A stretch of 64,000 bases of DNA from positions 1 through 64,000 of the forward strand of contig JACMNE010000056.1 in assembly GCA_014378715.1 (NCBI GenBank). Direction: 5' to 3'. The notes under the pieces were generated by a model. It ran no database searches. It was not told the DNA's origin and saw only the letters and a list, made by a program, of their open reading frames with translations. Both the position numbers and the translations under genes were made by a program. Origin of the DNA: Microbacteriaceae bacterium. GTDB lineage: Bacteria; Actinomycetota; Actinomycetes; Actinomycetales; Microbacteriaceae. Positions 34,440-42,385 of this stretch are shown one piece after another; the first letter of the stretch is position 1; each line of letters begins with the position of its first letter.

Positions 34440-35683
34440 GGCTGCAGACCCGCGACGGTTGGCTTGAAGCCGAGCCGCACGTTCTCGCAGCAGCCGGGGC
34501 GGCAGACGTCGTACCAGGGCCCGAGCTCGGTGAGGGACGGCCGGTCGGCGACCGGCACCGCGTCGCGGCGTTCGAGCACGAGGTCGATGAGCCCCGTCAC
34601 GTAGGCCGCGTGCACGCCGGGCGTCGGCACTCGCACGGCGAGGATGCCGTGCTTCGCCGAAGTCTCCATGGCCTCGGTGTCGAGGTCCCACTTGACCTCC
34701 ATGTGGTCGCTCACGAACCCGAGCGGAACAATCACGACGGCGCGGATGCCCGCGGCGGCGAGGTCGTCGATCGCGTCGTTGATGTCGGGCTCGAGCCACG
34801 GGGTCGTCGGCGGACCGGACCGGGACTGGTACACCAGGGACCAGGCGAGGGGGGCGGATGTCGCAGCGTCCGTCTCCTGCTGCTGTTCCGTCTCCTGGGC
34901 GGCGATGACGACCTCGGCGACCGCGAGGTGCTGCGCCGCATAGGCACCACCCTCACCGAAGCCGCGGGTGGGCGGCCCCGAACGGTTCGCGTCGGAGGTG
35001 GGGATGGAGTGGGTCGTGAACAGCACGTGCGTCTGCTCGACCGGGATTCCCGCCGCCGCGGTCTGCGCGAGTCCGTCGCGGAGTCCTTCGACGAAGGGGG
35101 TCACGAAGCCGGGGTGGTCGAAGAACTGGCGCACCTTGTCGATCTGGATGACACCGTCAAGCCCGGTCTCGGCCAGGGCGGAGGCGTAGTCCTCGCGGTA
35201 CTGGCGACAGCTGGAGTAGGAGCTGTAGGCGCTGGTGCCGATCGCGATCAGCTTGGTGAACCCGCGCTCGTTCGCCTCGACGAGTGCCCCCTTGATGTAG
35301 GGCTCCCAGTTGCGGTTGCCCCAGAGCACCGGCAGGTCGATGCCGCGGCGGGCGAGTTCGGCCTCGAGGGCAGCCTTGAGCTCGCGGTTCTGCTCGTTGA
35401 TGGGGCTGATGCCCCCGAACGCGCGGTAGTGATGGGCCACGGTCTCGAGGCGTTCCTCGGGGATGCCGCGGCCGCGGGTGACGTTGCGCAGGAACGGGAT
35501 GACGTCGTCCTGGCCCTCCGGACCGCCGAAGCTGGCGAGGAGGATGGCGTCGTAGACGGTGGGCTCGGTGACGTGCTCCGGACCCGCGGCGGCGGCGGCG
35601 GTCGCGGCGCGGACGAACTGCTCGGAGTCGGGGACGACGGTGGAGGCGGCGACAGGAGGCGCGGCGTCGGGGGCGATGGTCAT
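34436..35683 (-). CDS. cpfC: Coproporphyrin ferrochelatase with probable [2Fe-2S] cluster
   Basis: A 415-residue chelatase that inserts iron into coproporphyrin III in the Gram-positive haem route. Motifs: YDAILLASFGGPEGQDDVIP, HYRAFGGISPINEQN, WGNRNWEPYIKGAL, HVLFTTHSIPTSDAN and VPLGFVSDHMEVKWDLDTEA. The C-terminal CRPGCCENVRLG and the internal SSCRQYREDY match the cysteines that hold a [2Fe-2S] cluster in actinobacterial enzymes. The N-terminal 40 residues are an Ala/Pro-rich extension. It overlaps hemC and chdC by GTGA and ATGA. Confidence 0.94.
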   Translation of the reverse strand: MTIAPDAAPPVAASTVVPDSEQFVRAATAAAAAGPEHVTEPTVYDAILLASFGGPEGQDDVIPFLRNVTRGRGIPEERLETVAHHYRAFGGISPINEQNRELKAALEAELARRGIDLPVLWGNRNWEPYIKGALVEANERGFTKLIAIGTSAYSSYSSCRQYREDYASALAETGLDGVIQIDKVRQFFDHPGFVTPFVEGLRDGLAQTAAAGIPVEQTHVLFTTHSIPTSDANRSGPPTRGFGEGGAYAAQHLAVAEVVIAAQETEQQQETDAATSAPLAWSLVYQSRSGPPTTPWLEPDINDAIDDLAAAGIRAVVIVPLGFVSDHMEVKWDLDTEAMETSAKHGILAVRVPTPGVHAAYVTGLIDLVLERRDAVPVADRPSLTELGPWYDVCRPGCCENVRLGFKPTVAGLQP

Positions 35684-36393
35684 GCGAGCACCTCGGGTAT
35701 CTCGGTGGTTGCGATACGGCGGCCCGTGTAGAACGGGACCTCCTCGCGCACGTGGCGGCGTGCCTCCGTCTGGCGCAGGTGGCGCATCAGGTCGACGAGG
35801 TCGACGAGCTCCGGAGCCTCGAGGGCGAGGATCCACTCGTAGTCCCCGAGGGCGAAGGACGCGACGGTGTTGGCGAGCACCTGGGGGTAGTGCGAGCCCT
35901 TGCGGCCGTGGTCACCGAGCATCGCCTTGCGCTCGTCGTCGGGCAGGAGGTACCACTCGTAGGAGCGGACGAAGGGATAGACGGTGAGCCAGGCCTCCGG
36001 CTCCTTGTCCCGCATGAATGCGGGCAGATGATTGTTGGTGAACTCGGCATCGCGGTGCACACCCATCGCGTTCCAGGTGGGGAGCAGGTGGAAGAGCATG
36101 CTCGTGCGGCGGAGGGAGCGGAGAGCCCACTGGATGTCCTCCGGGGTCGGACCGTGCAGCCAGATCATCAGGTCGGCGTCGGACCGCAGCGACGAGACGT
36201 CGTAGAAGCCTCGCACGGTGACCCCGCGGGCCTCCACCTCGCCGATTGCTGTGTCGAGTTTGTCCACGAGGACGGCCTCGTCGGATTCCGGAATGCGGGT
36301 TGCGTCGGGTCCGCGACGGAAGACCGCCCAGAGTGTGTAGCCAAGAACGGATTCGGAAGGGTGCGCGACTGCGCTGGTTGTCATGAGTTCCAT
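35680..36393 (-). CDS. chdC: Coproheme decarboxylase
   Basis: A 237-residue HemQ-type protein of the chlorite dismutase superfamily. It converts coprohaem to haem b by two decarboxylations. The catalytic tyrosine lies in VYPFVRSYEWYLLPDDER; the likely haem-ligand histidine is in MLGDHGRKGSHYP. Other family blocks are FYDVSSLRSDADLMIWLHG and FALGDYEWILALE. With cgoX and cpfC it defines the coproporphyrin-dependent pathway. The start is ATG 36393 (GAGGG four bases upstream); ATG 36384 is possible. Confidence 0.94.
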   Translation of the reverse strand: MELMTTSAVAHPSESVLGYTLWAVFRRGPDATRIPESDEAVLVDKLDTAIGEVEARGVTVRGFYDVSSLRSDADLMIWLHGPTPEDIQWALRSLRRTSMLFHLLPTWNAMGVHRDAEFTNNHLPAFMRDKEPEAWLTVYPFVRSYEWYLLPDDERKAMLGDHGRKGSHYPQVLANTVASFALGDYEWILALEAPELVDLVDLMRHLRQTEARRHVREEVPFYTGRRIATTEIPEVLA

Positions 36394-36441
36394 TGTCCCT
36401 CGTGAACCCGGCTGCTCAAAAACCTGAGCGGAATGCTGGGC

Positions 36442-36681
36442 TTAGTCTCGGGAAACTACTGCCAGCGCGATGGCCCCGCCGACGACCGCGACCGCCGCGG
36501 CGACACCGATCATCCAGGGGGCGGGATTGGCCTCGTAGCTCTCGCGCGCCCTCCGGAGGAGGATCCCGGCCTGCTTGGGAACGTTGAGCTTGTCCTCGAT
36601 CTGGTCGAGGGTGCTCTCGAGTTGGGCGCGGGTCTGGGCGACCCGGTCCTGGATCTCCGAAGTCTTGCTTGAATCGCTCAT
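36442..36681 (-). CDS. DUF3618 small membrane protein
   Basis: A 79-residue protein: a soluble coiled-coil-like N-terminus (EIQDRVAQTRAQLESTLDQI) with the DUF3618 pattern, then one membrane helix (WMIGVAAAVAVVGGAIALAV). Its ATG overlaps the stop of the holin-like gene (ATGA). It is the last of three small membrane genes inside the haem cluster; families of this type recur together in actinobacteria, with unknown roles. Confidence 0.85.
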   Translation of the reverse strand: MSDSSKTSEIQDRVAQTRAQLESTLDQIEDKLNVPKQAGILLRRARESYEANPAPWMIGVAAAVAVVGGAIALAVVSRD

Positions 36682-37076
36682 TTGCCCATCCCCTTGATCG
36701 TGTTGACGTCGCTTTTGAGGCTGTCGATGGTCTGGGTCGGAATCGGGGGGATTCCGCCCTTGAGCTTGCGGTAGCCGATGAACGCCATCGCCGCGGCCGC
36801 AATGAGAAGCACGAAGGCGACGACGAGCGCGGCGAGCCAGTCCGGCATCACAGAGGACAGGCCCATGATGGCCGCCGTGAGGAGCACCCCGAGCATGTAG
36901 AGCAGGATGACGGCGGCCACGGCGATGAACGCCCCGCCGATGCCGAGCGCCTTGAGCTTGCCGATCATCTCGGACTTGAGCTGGGCGATCTCGTTCGTGA
37001 CCAGCTCCCTGACCAGGGTCGGAACGTCGGCGATCAGCTGGAACAGCGACCGCTTCGCCTTGGGTAGATCTGTCAT
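36678..37076 (-). CDS. Phage holin-like (DUF1469-type) membrane protein
   Basis: A 132-residue protein with two membrane helices (GGAFIAVAAVILLYMLGVLL and WLAALVVAFVLLIAAAAMAF) flanked by charged helices; the lead SLFQLIADVPTLVRELVTNE fits the Phage_holin_3_6/DUF1469 family. The name does not imply a phage: no phage gene is near. ATG 37076 is preceded by GAGGAG. It is coupled to the DUF3618 gene by ATGA. Confidence 0.85.
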   Translation of the reverse strand: MTDLPKAKRSLFQLIADVPTLVRELVTNEIAQLKSEMIGKLKALGIGGAFIAVAAVILLYMLGVLLTAAIMGLSSVMPDWLAALVVAFVLLIAAAAMAFIGYRKLKGGIPPIPTQTIDSLKSDVNTIKGMGK

Positions 37077-37113
37077 GTTCTGCTCCTCATCGCAATGGGG
37101 CTGGGCTCTCAGG

Positions 37114-37404
37114 CTAGTTGGAGGGCGACGGCGTCGCGCTGTCCCGCGCCCGGCTCCGCGCGGCGGATTTCTTGGCCGAGGAGGTGCGCACGGCCTTGGT
37201 GACCTTGCCGGTGACGAAGTCGACGACGTCGGGCGCCTTGTCCTTGGCGAAGTCCTCGGCGGCGTGCACCTGGCGCTGCACAGATCCGCTGTGCCAGAAC
37301 GTGTCGGCGGCCCTGGCGATCTGGTCGTAGCGGCCGCGGCCAGCGCGGCTTCCGAGCACATAGCCGACGGCAAGTCCGGCAACGAGTATCAGTTTTCCAC
37401 GCAT
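37114..37404 (-). CDS. YtxH-like small membrane protein
   Basis: A 96-residue protein starting with a single membrane helix ([20 protein letters not shown]) with a Gly-x-x-x-Gly face and [14 protein letters not shown], the YtxH-like pattern. The tail is rich in Lys, Arg and Ser. ATG 37404 is chosen because GGAG lies five bases upstream; GTG 37410 is closer to it than is usual. First gene of the three-gene membrane set. Confidence 0.75.
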   Translation of the reverse strand: MRGKLILVAGLAVGYVLGSRAGRGRYDQIARAADTFWHSGSVQRQVHAAEDFAKDKAPDVVDFVTGKVTKAVRTSSAKKSAARSRARDSATPSPSN

Positions 37405-37447
37405 GTCCACTCCAATTCGGGGGTTCCAGTCCGGGCACGATGTTAGT

Positions 37448-38923
37448 TCACTCGATTGCCAACCCTAGCGGGGGATCCGCGAGCAGGTCGTGGGCTAGAT
37501 TCGCGGCCGAGACTCGTGCATACCCGATGATCGACGCGAGCCCTGCACCTGAGATTGTCTCGCCGATGACGAGGGGGGTGGCGGTCTCCGCGACATCCGC
37601 TGCGGGGGTGCGGCGGGTCGGCGCCCCGCGCCACTGCACCCGGGCGAAGTCGAGCACGTCGGCCACCGGGATCGCCACACCGAGCAGGCGGGCGGCCTCG
37701 GTGCGGGCGAGTTCGCGCAGGTCGGCGTCGGCGTCGGGGGCCGCCGCGAACGACAGCCGCAGCACGTGCACCCCCGGCTCGACCCTCCGGACGGCGCTCG
37801 CTGCGGTGCCGGCTTCGGAACCGGCTTCGGTGCCCGCGAGCCAGGCCCACTTGGCGGTCGAGTGTGTCAGGGCCTTGGCCCGGAACTCGATGCGAGCGGA
37901 TGTCGCGGGTGCCCCGTTGCCTGGCACAGCGCCGGCCGCCCTGCCCGCCGCCTTCGACGCCGCCCTGCCTGCCGCTTTCACCGCGCGCGAGTCGCCAGAC
38001 AGGGGCCCGGCGACGAGGACGCCGGAGCCGCGGGGCGCCGCGTCGAGGGCAGGAGAGCGCACCACGAGGGTGGCGAGGGTGATCGGCACCCCGGTCGGGT
38101 CGCCGAGCTCGGTCGCGAGGATGACGGCGTCGGCGGTGAGGCGGATGTCGTCCGTGAGGGTGGTGCCCGCGACATCCGCTGCGTGCACCCGGGTGCCGAG
38201 GAGGATCTCCGCGCGCCCGTCGAGGTCGGCGGCGAGCGCGTCGACGAGGCGGAAGATGCCGCCGACCAGGCCCTGGACCGCCGAGCCGGCCGGCGCCTTC
38301 TCGCGCACGGTGAGCACGGCCTTCGCCAGAGACCCCTCGGCGAGGAGGATGGTGCGCAGGCGCGGCGCGACGATGTCGACGTCGAGGCTGTCAGGGTGGG
38401 CAGAGTGGATGCCGCCGGCGACCGGGGCGACGAGGCGGTCGAGCACGGCACGGCCCATGCGCTTGCGAACCAGGGCGCCGAGGTTGCGCTCGCGGGAGCC
38501 GACGAAGCCGGAGAGCAGGGCGTCGAGCTGGGCGCGGAGGGCGCCGGGCAGGCCGACGACGCGGATGACGTCGCGGGCGAGCGGCACGGAGGGGATGCCG
38601 AGCAGGCTGGCCTGGGGCAGGGGCACGGCGGGGCCGGTGAGCGGCTGGAGCCAAGCGCCGCCGGCCACGGGCTGCACGATGTCGCCGGAAAGTCCGAGTT
38701 CGGTGAGAAGGGTGCTCACGGTGCCGAGGCGCGTGGCGAAGCTTTCCGCCCCCGAGTCGAGGCGGATGCCGCCGACGGTGTGCGAGGCGACCTTGCCTCC
38801 GAGCCGGGAGCCGGCCTCGACGAGCGTGACGCGCAGGCCGGCGCGGACGAGCTCGCGGGCGGCCACGAGCCCGGCGATGCCGCCACCGACGACGATGACG
38901 TGCGGGGCGCTGGACTCGTTCAC
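37448..38923 (-). CDS. cgoX: Coproporphyrinogen III oxidase (HemY/HemG-type)
   Basis: A 491-residue FAD enzyme that oxidises coproporphyrinogen III to coproporphyrin III. The N-terminus has [21 protein letters not shown] and then [15 protein letters not shown]; later blocks are [20 protein letters not shown] and the C-terminal [17 protein letters not shown]. An Ala/Gly-rich insert ([20 protein letters not shown]) sits mid-protein. I take GTG 38923, which has AAGGAT upstream and the FAD motif close behind. Three in-frame ATGs at 38941, 38959 and 38977 lie in an 18-bp tandem repeat, so longer forms are possible. Confidence 0.92.
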   Translation of the reverse strand: MNESSAPHVIVVGGGIAGLVAARELVRAGLRVTLVEAGSRLGGKVASHTVGGIRLDSGAESFATRLGTVSTLLTELGLSGDIVQPVAGGAWLQPLTGPAVPLPQASLLGIPSVPLARDVIRVVGLPGALRAQLDALLSGFVGSRERNLGALVRKRMGRAVLDRLVAPVAGGIHSAHPDSLDVDIVAPRLRTILLAEGSLAKAVLTVREKAPAGSAVQGLVGGIFRLVDALAADLDGRAEILLGTRVHAADVAGTTLTDDIRLTADAVILATELGDPTGVPITLATLVVRSPALDAAPRGSGVLVAGPLSGDSRAVKAAGRAASKAAGRAAGAVPGNGAPATSARIEFRAKALTHSTAKWAWLAGTEAGSEAGTAASAVRRVEPGVHVLRLSFAAAPDADADLRELARTEAARLLGVAIPVADVLDFARVQWRGAPTRRTPAADVAETATPLVIGETISGAGLASIIGYARVSAANLAHDLLADPPLGLAIE

Positions 38924-38936
38924 GCCCTTATCCTTC

Positions 38937-38990
38937 AGCATCGGGCTGTCCGTGAGCATCGGGCCGTCAGAGAGCATCGGGCCGTCAGGC
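38937..38990. repeat. Three 18-bp tandem repeats between hemE and cgoX
   Basis: Units 38937-38954, 38955-38972 and 38973-38990 all begin AGCATCGGGC on the plus strand; the last two differ at only a couple of positions. The third contains the hemE stop codon, so the array looks like a duplicated hemE end. On the minus strand each unit has an ATG in the cgoX frame, encoding [12 protein letters not shown] and MLKDKG. Confidence 0.85.
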
Positions 38991-40049
38991 GGAGTGGACC
39001 AGGGCGACGATGCGGGAGAGCACGTCGGGGTCGGTCTCCGGGGGAACGCCATGGCCGAGGTTGACGACGTGGGCCGGGGCCGCCCGGCCGCGCTCGACGA
39101 CGTCGAGTACGTGCGCCTCGAGCACCTCCCACGGGGCGGCCAGCAGCGCCGGGTTGATGTTGCCCTGCACCGGCACGTTGCCGCCGAGGCGGCGGATTCC
39201 CTCGTCGAGCGGGATGCGGTCGTCGATGCCGACGGCATCGGCACCGACGTCGCGCATCGCGCCGAGCAGCTCCCCGGTGCCGACTCCGAAGTGCACGATC
39301 GGCATACCCAGGTCTGTCACGTGCGAGATCGCAAGCTTCGAGTACGGCGCGACGTGGGCGGTGTAGTCGGCGAGCGACAGCGATCCAGCCCAGGAGTCGA
39401 ACAGCTGGGCCGCACTCGCCCCGGCGAGGATCTGCGCGCGGAGGAAGGCCCCGGTAACGTCGGCCGCCCAGGTCATCAGGGCGTGCCAGGTGGCCGGGTC
39501 CGCGTGCATCAGGGTGCGGGCGCGAAGGTGGTCCTTCGAGGGACCGCCCTCGACGAGGTACGCGGCCAGGGTGAACGGTGCCCCGGCGAACCCGATGAGC
39601 GGCGTCGAACCCAGCTGCGCGACGGTACGGGCGACGCCGGCACCGATCGGCGCGAGGGCGTCCGGGTGCAGCGGACGCAGCGCCGCGACATCCGCTGCGC
39701 TGCGGATCGGGGCGCCGAGAACAGGGCCGCGACCGGCGACGATGTCGACGTCGACCCCGGCGAGCTTGAGCGGCACCACGATGTCGCTGAAGAAGATCGC
39801 GGCATCGACCGCGTGCCGCCGCCACGGCTGCAGTGTGATCTCACTCGAGAGCTCCGGGTCGAGGCAGGCGTCGAGCATCGCCGTGCCGACCCGCAGGGCA
39901 CGGTACTCGGGCAGGGAACGGCCAGCCTGGCGCATGAACCAGACGGGGGTCACGGGCGGCCGATCGCCCCGATAGGCGCGGATAACGGGGGATGCGGCGG
40001 TGCGGCCGTCGACAAGCGGGTGTTCAGCTGGCAGGTTCACGTGGTTCAT
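38985..40049 (-). CDS. hemE: Uroporphyrinogen decarboxylase
   Basis: A 354-residue enzyme that removes four carboxyls from uroporphyrinogen III to give coproporphyrinogen III. Motifs: [85 protein letters not shown] and [13 protein letters not shown] 40049 is chosen as the start nearest the conserved region; ATG 40070 is possible. It is divergent from hemA with 87 bp between starts, and precedes cgoX. Confidence 0.95.
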   Translation of the reverse strand: MNHVNLPAEHPLVDGRTAASPVIRAYRGDRPPVTPVWFMRQAGRSLPEYRALRVGTAMLDACLDPELSSEITLQPWRRHAVDAAIFFSDIVVPLKLAGVDVDIVAGRGPVLGAPIRSAADVAALRPLHPDALAPIGAGVARTVAQLGSTPLIGFAGAPFTLAAYLVEGGPSKDHLRARTLMHADPATWHALMTWAADVTGAFLRAQILAGASAAQLFDSWAGSLSLADYTAHVAPYSKLAISHVTDLGMPIVHFGVGTGELLGAMRDVGADAVGIDDRIPLDEGIRRLGGNVPVQGNINPALLAAPWEVLEAHVLDVVERGRAAPAHVVNLGHGVPPETDPDVLSRIVALVHSA

Positions 40050-40125
40050 TCTCGCATCAGCGCCTCCCATCGGCCCGCGAGCGGCCCCCTGTCGCCGCTC
40101 GTACTCCGCTCCCAGACGCGAGAGT

Positions 40126-40131
40126 TATCAT
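40126..40131 (+). promoter_or_regulatory. -10 box for a leaderless hemA start
   Basis: TATCAT is followed by five bases and GTG 40137. No ribosome-binding site is present, so hemA is probably translated from a leaderless message. Confidence 0.5.
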
Positions 40132-40136
40132 GGATT

Positions 40137-41423
40137 GTGCTTCTTTGTCTGACCGCCAACCACCGGAACGCGAGCTTCGACATCCTCGAGAAGCTCTCCG
40201 TTGGCGCACCCCAGGCCGCGGGCGCCCTCGTCTCCGGCACCCCCTTCGTGAGCGGTGCCGTGGTGCTCGCCACCTGCAACCGCTTCGAGGCGTACCTCGA
40301 CATCGACGAGAGCTCCGGCCGCCGCAGCGTCGACGCCACCGTCGCGGCGATGAGCGGCGCCAGCGGCATCAGCGCCGATGAGCTGCGCTCCTCCGTCACG
40401 GTGCTGAGCGGCGACGACGTCGTCGAGCACCTCTTCGCCGTCTCCTCCGGCCTCGAGTCCGTCGTCATCGGCGAGGACGAGATCTCCGGCCAGGTGCGCC
40501 GCGCCCTCGAGCAGGCGCGTATGGCAGGCACCACATCCTCCGCCCTCGAACTCCTGTTCCAGCGCGCCTCGACCACCTCCCGCGTCGTCAAGTCCTCCAC
40601 CGCCGTGGGCACCGCCGGCCGCTCACTTGTGCGCCTCGCCCTCGAGCTCGCCTCGAGCCGGGTCACCGACTGGGCGCACGCGCGGGTGCTGATGATCGGC
40701 ACCGGCTCCTACGCCGGCGCGTCACTCGCGGCCCTCCGCGACCGCGGCGCCGTCGATGTCACCGTCTACTCCCCCTCGGGCCGCGGCGAGAAGTTCGCGC
40801 ACGGCCACGACATCCGCTTCACGACCGACCTCGCTGCCGCGGCCACCGCGAGCGACGTCATCGTCAGCTGCACGATCGTCGACGGGCACATCGTCACTCC
40901 CGAACTGCTCGCCGACTCCGAGCGCACCCTCGTGATCGACCTCGGACTGCCCCGCAACGTCGATCCGGCCGTCGGAGCGATCGAGGGCATCGAGCTGCTC
41001 GACCTCGAAACCATCAGCCTGCACGCTCCGCTCGAGGAGCTCAACGCCACCAGCCAGGCCCGCGAGGTCGTGGGCAACGCCGCGGCCGAGTTCACCGCGG
41101 CCAAGGCGGAGCAGCAGCTCACCTCCTCCGTCGTCGCCCTCCGCGGCCACCTCTTCGACCTGCTCGACGCCGAGATCGAGCGCGCCAGGACCCGCGGCGA
41201 TTCGAGCCAGCAGACCGAGCAGGCCCTCCGCCACCTCACTAGCGTGCTGCTGCACGCCCCGTCGGTGCGCGCCCGCGAGCTCGCCCGCGCCGGCCGCGGC
41301 GACGAGTTCACCGCCGGCCTCGAGGCCATCTTCGGGGTCGTCCCCGCCGTCATCGTGCCGATGATCCCCGGAGCGGATGTCGCGTCCCCCGCTTCTCTGC
41401 TCCTCGACGCCGACGCATCCTGA
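40137..41423 (+). CDS. hemA: Glutamyl-tRNA reductase
   Basis: A 428-residue NADPH enzyme that reduces glutamyl-tRNA to glutamate 1-semialdehyde, committing glutamate to haem. The catalytic cysteine is in [14 protein letters not shown] (about 47); further blocks are [52 protein letters not shown] (NADPH site) and [14 protein letters not shown]. The start is GTG 40137, five bases after TATCAT. A much longer open frame runs upstream but only mirrors hemE and cgoX. It is the only haem gene of the cluster on the plus strand. Confidence 0.95.
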   Translation: MLLCLTANHRNASFDILEKLSVGAPQAAGALVSGTPFVSGAVVLATCNRFEAYLDIDESSGRRSVDATVAAMSGASGISADELRSSVTVLSGDDVVEHLFAVSSGLESVVIGEDEISGQVRRALEQARMAGTTSSALELLFQRASTTSRVVKSSTAVGTAGRSLVRLALELASSRVTDWAHARVLMIGTGSYAGASLAALRDRGAVDVTVYSPSGRGEKFAHGHDIRFTTDLAAAATASDVIVSCTIVDGHIVTPELLADSERTLVIDLGLPRNVDPAVGAIEGIELLDLETISLHAPLEELNATSQAREVVGNAAAEFTAAKAEQQLTSSVVALRGHLFDLLDAEIERARTRGDSSQQTEQALRHLTSVLLHAPSVRARELARAGRGDEFTAGLEAIFGVVPAVIVPMIPGADVASPASLLLDADAS

Positions 41424-41457
41424 GCACCAGCTCCCCACCCCCCGCCCTAACCCGCCC

Positions 41458-41463
41458 TAACAT
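41458..41463 (+). promoter_or_regulatory. -10 box before the broken acetyltransferase
   Basis: TAACAT is followed by six bases and GTG 41470. The promoter is intact although the gene is not, and may now serve the downstream TraR-like gene. Confidence 0.45.
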
Positions 41464-41469
41464 GGGGGC

Positions 41470-41870
41470 GTGCCCCTCGAGATCACCGCGCCCATCGAGA
41501 TCACCGCGCCCACCGAGACCACACGGCTCGTTCTGCGCTCGCTCCGCCCCAGTGACCTGACCGATGTCGCCGCATACCAGTCCCGCGAGGACGTGGTGCG
41601 CCACCTTCCCTGGAACGTGCGCACCCGCGAGGAGTCCGCGGAGCACCTGGCGAAGCGCATCGTGGCGACCCTCCTCGAGAACGACGGCGACCACCTGGTG
41701 GCCGCCGTCGAACGTCCCGGTGCCGCCCGGAGCGCGTCATCGGCGAGGCGAACCTCGTGCTGACCAGCGTTGAGCACCGCCAGGTGTTCACGGGCGAGTT
41801 CGCTGACACCGACATCTACGCGATGCTCGACGTGGAGTGGACGACCCGCGACGCGATCGACGGCCGATGA
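41470..41870 (+). pseudogene. Broken GNAT-family acetyltransferase
   Basis: The gene starts at GTG 41470, six bases after TAACAT, and reads TRLVLRSLRPSDLTDVAAYQ and HLAKRIVATLLENDGDHLVA, a clear RimJ/RimL-like acetyltransferase beginning. Around 41725-41735 the frame breaks: the original frame stops at 41761-41763, while another frame continues as RVIGEANLVLTSVEHRQ. It then jumps directly to FTGEFADTDIYAMLDVEW, the family C-terminus, so some 60-80 residues with the acetyl-CoA loop are missing. The shifted frame ends at TGA 41868-41870, overlapping the next gene's ATG. The deletion cannot be a sequencing error, so the enzyme is dead. Confidence 0.85.
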
Positions 41871-42241
41871 CGCTGCTTCCGGCCCAACTGGCCCATTTCG
41901 AGGAGCTCCTGCTGCACGAGCTCGCGGAGCGCGGGCAGGAAGCGAATGTCCTCGCCGACGGCCTCCGTGTCGTGCGCCTCGCGAAGGGCGACGGCACGGC
42001 CGACGACGAGCACGACCCTGATGGCCCGACCCTGTCGGCCGAGTGGTCGCGGATGTCCGGCCTGGAGTCCGAGCTGGTGGCCAAGACCGCGGCCACCCGG
42101 AGTGCGCTTGCCCGCATCGCGGCCGGCACCTACGGCCGCTGCGTGCGCCGGGGCGAACCGATCGGGCTCGACCGACTCGAGGCGCGGCCCGCCGCCGAGC
42201 TCTGCATCGAGTGCGCGAGGGAGGTCGAACCGCGGCACTGA
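41867..42241 (+). CDS. TraR/DksA-type zinc-finger protein with a changed metal site
   Basis: A 124-residue protein with an N-terminal helical part (LAHFEELLLHELAERGQEAN; later LESELVAKTAATRSALARI) and a C-terminal TraR/DksA finger, GTYGRCVRRGEPIGLDRLEA to CIECA. The first CxxC pair is CVRR here: one of the four zinc cysteines is arginine, so binding may be weakened or lost. Family members act on RNA polymerase or are of unknown role; this short form is common in actinobacteria. ATG 41867 overlaps the end of the broken acetyltransferase, which now limits its translational coupling. Confidence 0.75.
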   Translation: MTLLPAQLAHFEELLLHELAERGQEANVLADGLRVVRLAKGDGTADDEHDPDGPTLSAEWSRMSGLESELVAKTAATRSALARIAAGTYGRCVRRGEPIGLDRLEARPAAELCIECAREVEPRH

Positions 42242-42385
42242 GGATCGTTGCCAATCCGTCACCCGGCTGACCGCAGAAGTGCGCTAATTTGCACGGGGGA
42301 CCGCTGACTAGGGTGGTGACGAACCCCGAACGCCGTCCTCGGGCGAACGCCCCGGTCGCGAGCACCACAGTCAAAGGAGACAGAA
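42242..42385 (+). promoter_or_regulatory. Upstream region of cstA
   Basis: A 144-bp spacer. GTGC and GCAC flank GCTAATTT (about 42277-42292), a short palindrome that only loosely resembles a CRP/GlxR site. TAGGGT at about 42310 could be a -10 box. AAAGGAG (42374-42380) is the ribosome-binding site of cstA. Confidence 0.35.

Noticed and set aside
36678-37076. Prophage remnant suggested by a holin-like protein
   Set aside because: This DUF1469-type family is widespread in bacterial chromosomes and no other phage gene is present.
37440-40136. A very long plus-strand open frame upstream of hemA that would make hemA over 1300 residues
   Set aside because: It runs antisense through cgoX and hemE with Arg/Ser/Ala-rich composition. 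The real hemA begins at GTG 40137 after a -10 box.
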